Below, in pieces: positions 23,102-29,850 of a stretch of 29,850 bases of DNA. Below the pieces are notes generated by a model, which saw only the letters and a program-made list of their open reading frames with translations, did no database searches and was not told where the DNA came from. Every line of letters begins with the position of its first letter. Within the stretch, counting starts at the first letter, position 1. The stretch covers positions 1 to 29,850 of the forward strand of contig JBJELF010000020.1 of assembly GCA_051879015.1 (NCBI GenBank), read 5' to 3'. This stretch comes from JBJELF01 sp051879015. GTDB taxonomy: Bacteria; Bacillota; Clostridia; Lachnospirales; Lachnospiraceae. The position numbers and the translations under genes were made by a program.

Positions 23102-23125
23102 ACACCATCATAGCCGATTTAACTG

Positions 23126-23157
23126 AAAAAAGGCTCTTTGATTGAAGAGCCTTTTTT
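23126..23157. terminator. Two-way terminator between tetR and the GLUG protein gene
   Basis: AAAAAAGGCTCTT (23126-23138) and AAGAGCCTTTTTT (23145-23157) form a perfect 13-bp stem with a 6-base loop, with A- and T-runs built into the arms. It serves both convergent genes, ending 8 bases before the GLUG gene stop codon. Confidence 0.92.
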
Positions 23158-23165
23158 GTAAATTT

Positions 23166-26100
23166 TTATTCCTCTAACGTCTTTTTTACAGCCTCTGGCA
23201 GTTCCGTTGGAACAACATCTTGCTTAAACTCCATTTTTGCCTCAAACACGACATCTGCACTGGAGAGTACAATTTGAACATTACCTCCGCAGCTAATATT
23301 CACACTCTGAATTTGATCGTCTCCGACTACCACCTGAATACTTCCGCTGTCAAATGTAATATCCATTTTCTCTGCCTCTGGCGCAATGGCATAAACCACA
23401 GTTTTCATGCCTTCTTCATCCAGTGAAAGACTATAAATATATTGCCCATTCTCTTCCCTACACTCCAAAGTTGCGTTCAAACAAGCTTCGTACGCAATAT
23501 CAAGAAGCTTTGCGGCTTCAATATTAGCTGCATCCGCAGCCAGTATAATCTTACCATTCTGATTACAGATTGTTGTGTCTGTAAAATAAAGTGCATAGCC
23601 ATTTTTCTGAATAGAGCTAATCTGCATTCCATTATCATTCCAGCGGTAATAATCCAAGTGGTCATTTAATGTAACAGGACCGCAATCCGCTTTCAGCAGG
23701 AGACTGGAATGAATAAACTCATCTCGATTCAAGGTCTGCCAAGCATTTAATATACGGATGAAATCGTCCGTCAAAGTTCCTGCTGTTTCATATTCACCAC
23801 TAATAATAGTATCCCTTACTGGCTCAGGAATGGTAATCTGATTCTGATTTTCAGGATTGAGACTGAGTACTGCCGAAACATCAAAAGGTATTTTTTCAGG
23901 AGTATTCAATATTCCGTTCCCAGAAAAATGAAGTTCTGATACTTCACCTTCTTCCGTCAACAGTTCCACCTGAACAGAGTATGTGTCTGCCAGCAGTTCA
24001 TCAACCGATGGAATCAATAATTCAAGAATCGCTCTGGCATCTTCTCTCTCCGCTGTAATCGTATAAGTCCCATCTTTCTCCTCAATATCTACATGCTGGT
24101 ACAGTGTTATTGCCTGGTCCAAAAGCTGCAGATAATCCGGGAAGGACTCACTTACTTGATAGGCAGTTCCATTCTCAAGGAAAACAACTCCATCACAATA
24201 GTAAAGCTTTCTTTTATCCTGAGAAATAACGGTAACCTGATGTCCCTCCACATTTGTTCGCTCTACTAGCGCTGTAAAATCACAGTTTTGGGAATCAATT
24301 TGCGCATTGACAGTCAACTCCATGGACAATTCCTGCTTCTCCGAATACTTTTTCAAAAGGTCATAGGCTTTCACTCCATTCATTAAATCTGGAAGAAGGA
24401 AGAAAGCCGCTGTCCCTCCGATTCCTACAAAGAATGCCAATACAATCATCAGAGGCATCAGCCAACGTTTTTTCTTTTTTGGTGCAGCGTAAGATGCCTC
24501 AGGCTTATCCTCTGTTTCTTCTGTTTTTGTATCCTTGTTTTCATTGGATGCTTTTTTGTCAGTCCACTTTTTCGACTTAACAATTTTTCGAATGAACCGC
24601 AGAAGCAGCAATGCAAGAATCAGAAGCACAATACCTCCAAGAAGCCATATCCACCATACATTGGTAGTCCTGATTACCGCAATTTCTATATCCGAACTTT
24701 GGACATCAAATGTCAGGTAACTTCCAATCATTTCCGTATTCACTTCCTTCCAGCTATTTGCCTCCTTTACATAGATGTCCAGATTATCCGGATTCGCATT
24801 AGGAGAAAGATAACGGATGGTATGTGTTTCCTGCCCATCATCTGGAATTGATATCTTCCATTGTTCCACAATTTCACAGCTCACTTTCATGTCAGAAAAA
24901 CTCTTTCCTAGAAAGTCCTTCCAATTTTCCACAAGATTATCAAAATTGTCTGGTGTATTTGGAACTACTGTTACAGCTGCATTCGCTTCATCATCAAACT
25001 GACCTTCAATGAAAAAAATTGGACGGCCATCGGTTCGCGTTTCTGTATTTGACAGTGCAGAAACATATGGCGTATAACTTGCAGTAATTACCGTATCAAA
25101 GTTGAGATTCTGAAGCTCTGTCTTGTCCCAATGGACATAATATCCATCCTTTGCGGAAATTTCAGGATATACCGTTTCATCAAAGGATTCTCCATATTCA
25201 AAAGGAACTGTTTTGATTGTTTCCTCATCCACAACAAACGTTAAGGTAAACTGCAAGAAGGCCTCTGGGATTTCCAAAGCAGAAGCCGATTCTTCGGTTG
25301 TTTCTTCCGTTTTCAAAAGGTCCTCATAAGCAATCGGTTCTGCTTTGCCGCTATAGCTTCTTCCATTAATACCAGTCAATGTATCCGAAATGAAGTAGTT
25401 CTCCACAAAATTTCCTGTATTGACACCGGAAATTGCACCAGCAAATTCCTTATATGCTTCGATACTTACCATACTATAGCATCCCGCCACAGTACTGGCA
25501 TCGCCAGTCAAATTTTCTGCAACGCCCGATCCGACAATTCCACCTATATACTTTTCTCCAGAAAGAGTACACTTTGCAAAACATTGACGAATGATAGAAG
25601 AAGTCAAGCCAGCAATGCCGCCCACATAGTTTCCATTTTCGCTAATTACGTTTCCATATCCTTCTGATTGAGCAATCAATCCTAAATCCATTCGCCCGCA
25701 GATACCACCTGCATAACTGCGCTTGGCAATCACTTTTCCTGTATTGACACATTCCTGAATAATTGCTTTGAGCTCCAGCTTTCTGCGCTGTGTTCCATCC
25801 AGATTGAAAGAAATGTCATCTTCCGGGTCCAGCTCATATTCCATTGCCATAGCTCCCGCAATACCTCCGACATTAATATCGCCATTCACACTGCCATAGT
25901 TTTTACAGTCAGACGCCTTTCCCAAAGTAATCAGCTCAATATCTATTTCGGAGCTGTCAACCAGAATATCTCCCTCGCCATCTCCTTGAAATAATTCTAA
26001 AGCAGTATCAGAAATTGTATTAATCTGCTTCTGAATTGCTTTCATATCTTCAGTCAGCGTGCCAGAAGTACCAGCGATTTCACCATTCAGCAGCCGTATT

Positions 26101-27539
26101 TGTCCAGACATTCCGTAAATTGCAGAGGATAAACCACTTAACGAGGTTGTCATGGTAATTTGCGTGGATGCACTAATATTTCCACTTGCAGAAGCTTGAC
26201 TTTCTCCTTCTGCACTGCTCTCAGTCAAACCACCTTGAATTTCACCTCCAGATACAACACCACCTCCGGCAACGCCTCCGCCCGGCGTAATTACCGCGCC
26301 CGCGCCGCCAGCAGTTCCTCCGCCACCTTCCACTTCCACTTGAGGCGGCGTAATTGTAGCACTGGCACTGCTATCGGCTTCACCACTGCCCGTAACGGTA
26401 CTGGTAACAGCACCATATGTCCGAATATCACTGGCAGCACCTGCAGCGCTGTCCATATAATCTGCAATTCTATTTAATCTAGCGGTGACAGTTCCAACCC
26501 CTCCATTTGCATCATTCAGAACAGTGTCCAGCATAACATTCAGTTCGTTCAACTGCTGTTCCAGCTTGGCAAGTGTACTTTCTGTTATATTCTGCGCGAT
26601 ATAGGGTTCCATTTGTCCCACAATACCGCCCACATCCTTACGGCCAAAAACATTCTTATTATTTTCACAGCTATGAATATATCCGCAGTTACGACCAATA
26701 ATTCCACCAACATTATAGCCAATATGAGGATATCCTATCGGCGCATTGTTCGTACAATTTGAAACAATTCCAGAAGAGTAGCCCGCAATGCCGCCTGTAT
26801 CGGATGCGGATGTGCTGGTGTCCATGGAATACAATTTTGAAACATCCATTGAAAAATCAATATCGATGTCTTCCGGACTAATTGTCGTGTCAACACTAGA
26901 GGTATTCACATAGGCATTATTTTGACACTCTCCAACAATTCCCAGATTGTATCCTGTAATACCTCCAGTCATTTTATTACCGCTGACCGATCCATTGGCA
27001 TTACATTGAATGACTTGACCGCTTATTGTATTAATACCAACGATACCGCCAACATTGGTATCTCCCAATACATTGCCCGAAAAAGAACAATCAACCACCA
27101 TACCATAATTTTCGCCAACAATACCTCCTACATTTCCTCCGTTTTTAGCAGAGATGGAGGAACCGCTGACTTTTAAATTTTTCACTACTGCAGTTTCCAA
27201 CAAGATACCAAACAGTCCCGCAGGTGTCATACTTTGCGTAATTTCAAGACCACTGATTGTGTGACCATTTCCATCAAACACACCGCCAAAAATTGGAATT
27301 GTTGAAAGTTCTGCATCTGCCAGAGAAATATCTGTCTGCAGCACAACCGTTTTTCCCTGAGACCAGGTATCCAACGTACAGTGCTGTGCCAATTCCATAA
27401 AGTCCTCTACCGTTTCTATGTATATCGTTTCAGACTCCTCTTCCGCAAACACAGTAGAAGTCAGCGAGAGGAGCAAAGAATTCAGCAGTACAATCATGAA
27501 AAGCAATGCAATCATTCTGTTAAATTTTGTCCTTTTCAT
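23166..27539 (-). CDS. Very large secreted, membrane-anchored GLUG-repeat protein
   Basis: The 1457-residue protein has a signal peptide (cleavage near VFA-EEE, residue 32). Outside are two blocks of GLUG-type repeats with the core GGIxG: six at about 135-310 and five at about 555-710. Between them lie a helical stretch (about 318-365), a Gly/Ala/Ser-rich linker (about 385-460) and a second helical stretch. At about 764-824 a Listeria-Bacteroides-type repeat is seen (LTFVVDEE...DGYYVHWDK...ASYTPY). A membrane helix (961-982), a Lys-rich segment (984-1025) that should face the cytosol, and a second helix (1026-1050) follow, putting the last 400 residues outside again. There is no LPXTG motif. 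The start overlaps the MMPL gene end by 20 bases, with AAGGAG 6 bases upstream, so translation is coupled. Function unknown; an exporter partner, surface adhesin or lipid handler are possible. Confidence 0.85.
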   Translation of the reverse strand: MKRTKFNRMIALLFMIVLLNSLLLSLTSTVFAEEESETIYIETVEDFMELAQHCTLDTWSQGKTVVLQTDISLADAELSTIPIFGGVFDGNGHTISGLEITQSMTPAGLFGILLETAVVKNLKVSGSSISAKNGGNVGGIVGENYGMVVDCSFSGNVLGDTNVGGIVGINTISGQVIQCNANGSVSGNKMTGGITGYNLGIVGECQNNAYVNTSSVDTTISPEDIDIDFSMDVSKLYSMDTSTSASDTGGIAGYSSGIVSNCTNNAPIGYPHIGYNVGGIIGRNCGYIHSCENNKNVFGRKDVGGIVGQMEPYIAQNITESTLAKLEQQLNELNVMLDTVLNDANGGVGTVTARLNRIADYMDSAAGAASDIRTYGAVTSTVTGSGEADSSASATITPPQVEVEGGGGTAGGAGAVITPGGGVAGGGVVSGGEIQGGLTESSAEGESQASASGNISASTQITMTTSLSGLSSAIYGMSGQIRLLNGEIAGTSGTLTEDMKAIQKQINTISDTALELFQGDGEGDILVDSSEIDIELITLGKASDCKNYGSVNGDINVGGIAGAMAMEYELDPEDDISFNLDGTQRRKLELKAIIQECVNTGKVIAKRSYAGGICGRMDLGLIAQSEGYGNVISENGNYVGGIAGLTSSIIRQCFAKCTLSGEKYIGGIVGSGVAENLTGDASTVAGCYSMVSIEAYKEFAGAISGVNTGNFVENYFISDTLTGINGRSYSGKAEPIAYEDLLKTEETTEESASALEIPEAFLQFTLTFVVDEETIKTVPFEYGESFDETVYPEISAKDGYYVHWDKTELQNLNFDTVITASYTPYVSALSNTETRTDGRPIFFIEGQFDDEANAAVTVVPNTPDNFDNLVENWKDFLGKSFSDMKVSCEIVEQWKISIPDDGQETHTIRYLSPNANPDNLDIYVKEANSWKEVNTEMIGSYLTFDVQSSDIEIAVIRTTNVWWIWLLGGIVLLILALLLLRFIRKIVKSKKWTDKKASNENKDTKTEETEDKPEASYAAPKKKKRWLMPLMIVLAFFVGIGGTAAFFLLPDLMNGVKAYDLLKKYSEKQELSMELTVNAQIDSQNCDFTALVERTNVEGHQVTVISQDKRKLYYCDGVVFLENGTAYQVSESFPDYLQLLDQAITLYQHVDIEEKDGTYTITAEREDARAILELLIPSVDELLADTYSVQVELLTEEGEVSELHFSGNGILNTPEKIPFDVSAVLSLNPENQNQITIPEPVRDTIISGEYETAGTLTDDFIRILNAWQTLNRDEFIHSSLLLKADCGPVTLNDHLDYYRWNDNGMQISSIQKNGYALYFTDTTICNQNGKIILAADAANIEAAKLLDIAYEACLNATLECREENGQYIYSLSLDEEGMKTVVYAIAPEAEKMDITFDSGSIQVVVGDDQIQSVNISCGGNVQIVLSSADVVFEAKMEFKQDVVPTELPEAVKKTLEE

Positions 27540-29850
27540 CTTCCGCTCCTTCCTCGGCCACTGAGCCGGAAATTACATTCAAATTCACATCGCCATCCAC
27601 AGTAGCGCGCATGAATCCGTTGATGGTTCCGCGAACTTCGCCGCGAACCACACCTTCAATTCGAATTTGTCCGCTGGCGCTGGCAGACTGCTCCTTCACC
27701 GGCATGGAGAATGAGGTCTTATCGACGATTTTGCTGCCTAACAACAAAATCTGCGGCAGGACAAACATAACCAGGATAACCGATATAATCGTACCTCGAC
27801 CAATACTACCGATACCTACAATAGCAGCGTCAGAAGTCATCTGACCTACCAAGATACCTGCCATGGACAGCACTGTGCCGGAAGTGATAATAGTAGGGAA
27901 GGCAAAATTCATTGTTTCAATAATTGCCTGACGGTGATCCATCTCATGTTTCAGCTCGTTAAACCGACTGGCAATCACAATTGCATAGTCAATGTTAGCA
28001 CCCATCTGAATGGAACTAACTACCAGATAACTCATAAAGAATATATATTTATCAGTTATAGTCGGAATAGAAAAATTAATCCAAATGGCACCCTGAATTA
28101 CTAAAATCAACAGCAATGGCATACCCGCTGACTTAAAAGTAAACAGCAGAACCACCAGGACAATCAAGATTGAAACAATCGTTACAACCAAATTATCTGT
28201 TTCAAAGGATTTCTGGAAATCATATTCGGTGGTGGACTCACCTACAACATAAATATTTCCATCCGGATAATAATCTCGCGCTGTATTTCGCAGAGTATCC
28301 AAAAAAGCATAGGTCTCATCGCCGCTTACCGGCAGATTCAGATACACCAGAATACGATTGTATTCATCACCCTGCAGCTGCTTCTTGGCACTTTCCATCA
28401 TCGTCTTTGCTTCATTCAACAAATCCGCCTGCTCATCTTCCAGCGCAACAAGACCGGAGTCAATCTGGTCGCAAGCAAACAACAGAATATCAATCAGTGG
28501 AATACTATAAGTAGAGAGGCTGCCCACAATCTCACCGTAATCCTCGTTTTTAGCTGCATAAGCCGCATACACCATCTGAGCCACCTCATAGTCCAAATCC
28601 GTAAGCTCTGCAAACTGTCTCGGCGTGAGTCTATCAGCCAGCATATATCCATCCATAGCTTCCACATTAGAAAGCCCCATCGTGTAATCTACTTCATCAA
28701 ATGTATCTAGTTCCTCCAACAATCTTCTTTCCGCATCGTAATCTCCTCCTGGCATTACAAGAGCTACATAATTATCCGCTCCAAAGGTATCTTCAATCAT
28801 ATTCTCCGCAATCTGCGTCTCATTCAGTTTTGGAGTATCCAAAATACTGTAACCGTAAGCATAAGGACAATTACCAGAAAGATTGAACGCCAATACCAAT
28901 ACCACAATAAATAGCGGCGGTATGATAAATCTGGTAGCATAAGCAAATTTTCCAACAAAAGGAATTTTAGGAATAAAGCTGCGATGTGCCGTTTTCTCCA
29001 TAAGCGGACCAAACAACATCAAAAGCCCTGGCATGACAATAAATACTGACAACAGCGCATACAAAATCGCTTTAATCAGACAGATGGCCATATCTGGACC
29101 AATCTTAAACTGCATGAACATCATAGCCACCAATCCGCCAATGGTCGTTAAGCTGCTGGCCCCGATTTCTGGAATACCTTTGCTCAAGGCCACAATAACT
29201 GCCTCCCTCAGAGGCAGGGTCTTGTGTTCCTCCTTAAAACGATTGCACAAAATGACTGCATAATCCAGAGATAACGCTAACTGCAAAATACTCGTTACGG
29301 AGTTGGATACAAAGGAAATGGTACCAAGCAAGAAATTACTGCCCAAATTCAAAATCATGGCGGTAACAAAAGTCAGAAGCAGCACTGGCACCTCAGCCCA
29401 TGTCTGAGATGTAAAGCAAAGTACGGCTATGACAATTACAGCCACCCACACCATAATCACACTAACCTCACTGTCCAGAATCTCAGCCTCTTGATCGCCT
29501 AATTCTGTGGATATATAATAATCTCGATTCGACACTAGCTCTTCTACTCGGTCTAACGCATCCAAACACTGTTCATCGGTATCCGCATACTCAAAAGTAA
29601 TCGTATATAATGCAGATACCTGCTTATAATTCTCATCTTCATCAAATGTAACACTTTGAACGCCCTCAATGTCCGAAATTTCATCATGCAGTTCCTCAGC
29701 CTGCATCAATGTAATATTGGCTACCATAATGCGAGCACTTCCATAAGTTATAAACTGATCCTCCATCACATCAAGACCTTGCCTGGCCTCCGAATGATCT
29801 GGCAAATATTCTGCTAATTCATTTTCTACCTTTACCCAGCTCTGAGAAAT
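27520..29850 (-). CDS. MMPL/RND-family exporter, 5' end outside the window
   Basis: The frame is open to the right edge, so the N-terminal part (first helix and the start of the first outer domain) is missing; 776 residues are present. Two MMPL halves can be recognised. Each has the Asp-Tyr pair of the proton path in its fourth helix: LALSLDYAVILCNRFKEEH (about 40 residues into the first membrane block) and MGANIDYAIVIASRFNEL. An outer domain of about 240 residues lies between. RND proteins of this family use the proton gradient to export lipids or hydrophobic compounds. The last 50 residues after the final helix are unusual: IRIEGVVRGEVRGTINGF then MRATVDGDVNL, a short repeat like bactofilin-type beta-helices, in the cytosol. 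It is cotranscribed and translationally coupled with the GLUG protein gene. Confidence 0.88.
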   Translation of the reverse strand: MSQSWVKVENELAEYLPDHSEARQGLDVMEDQFITYGSARIMVANITLMQAEELHDEISDIEGVQSVTFDEDENYKQVSALYTITFEYADTDEQCLDALDRVEELVSNRDYYISTELGDQEAEILDSEVSVIMVWVAVIVIAVLCFTSQTWAEVPVLLLTFVTAMILNLGSNFLLGTISFVSNSVTSILQLALSLDYAVILCNRFKEEHKTLPLREAVIVALSKGIPEIGASSLTTIGGLVAMMFMQFKIGPDMAICLIKAILYALLSVFIVMPGLLMLFGPLMEKTAHRSFIPKIPFVGKFAYATRFIIPPLFIVVLVLAFNLSGNCPYAYGYSILDTPKLNETQIAENMIEDTFGADNYVALVMPGGDYDAERRLLEELDTFDEVDYTMGLSNVEAMDGYMLADRLTPRQFAELTDLDYEVAQMVYAAYAAKNEDYGEIVGSLSTYSIPLIDILLFACDQIDSGLVALEDEQADLLNEAKTMMESAKKQLQGDEYNRILVYLNLPVSGDETYAFLDTLRNTARDYYPDGNIYVVGESTTEYDFQKSFETDNLVVTIVSILIVLVVLLFTFKSAGMPLLLILVIQGAIWINFSIPTITDKYIFFMSYLVVSSIQMGANIDYAIVIASRFNELKHEMDHRQAIIETMNFAFPTIITSGTVLSMAGILVGQMTSDAAIVGIGSIGRGTIISVILVMFVLPQILLLGSKIVDKTSFSMPVKEQSASASGQIRIEGVVRGEVRGTINGFMRATVDGDVNLNVISGSVAEEGAEDEKDKI

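Noticed and set aside
26160..26480. Repetitive Gly-codon region considered as a DNA repeat or CRISPR-like array
   Set aside because: The repetition comes from Gly/Ala/Ser codons in the linker of the GLUG protein, with no regular spacer-repeat structure.

Overview
The window looks like chromosomal DNA from a low-GC Gram-positive anaerobe of the class Clostridia, most likely a gut Lachnospiraceae-type species. This rests on AT-rich intergenic DNA, strong AGGAGG ribosome binding sites, SigA-type TTGACA/TATAAT promoters, a MecA adaptor, a 57-residue DUF6472-type protein, tandem oleate hydratases and an MMPL exporter with a GLUG-repeat partner. No transposase, integrase, CRISPR array or tRNA is visible. 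The left edge carries two tandem strong promoters and a leader that read leftward out of the window, very probably into an rRNA operon.

Layout. 1-431: rRNA-type promoters and leader (minus), then a hairpin. 432-2491: PrcB-like lipoprotein, mecA-like adaptor with a probable TTG start, and a tiny Cys-rich protein ending at a large two-way hairpin. 2519-7755: a carbohydrate locus with a GH105 unsaturated-glycuronyl hydrolase, a divergent AraC regulator and a DctP-DctQ-DctM TRAP transporter, which together suggest uptake and use of acidic (uronate-type) sugars. 7854-9191: a cation diffusion facilitator exporter behind a NiCo (czcD) riboswitch whose 3' part overlaps an intrinsic terminator. 9218-13369: oligoendopeptidase F, an EamA transporter and a NudC-like Nudix hydrolase. 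13486-16830: ROK sugar kinase, Na+-dependent NSS transporter and a DJ-1/PfpI protein.

16927-22534: a GH3 glycosidase preceded by what looks like the out-of-frame tail of a lost GPH-type sugar transporter, then two tandem oleate hydratase paralogues (FAD enzymes that hydrate unsaturated fatty acids), divergent from a TetR regulator. The tetR/ohyA intergenic region holds overlapping back-to-back promoters and two inverted repeats. 23166-29850: a 1457-residue secreted, membrane-anchored GLUG-repeat protein whose start overlaps the end of an MMPL/RND exporter gene by 20 bases; the exporter gene runs off the right edge.

The items most worth following up are a dispersed element of about 30 bp with four recognisable copies in different intergenic regions, the MMPL-GLUG gene pair, the transporter remnant and the tandem oleate hydratase/TetR unit. 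All functional statements are from reading the sequence by eye; no database search was run.
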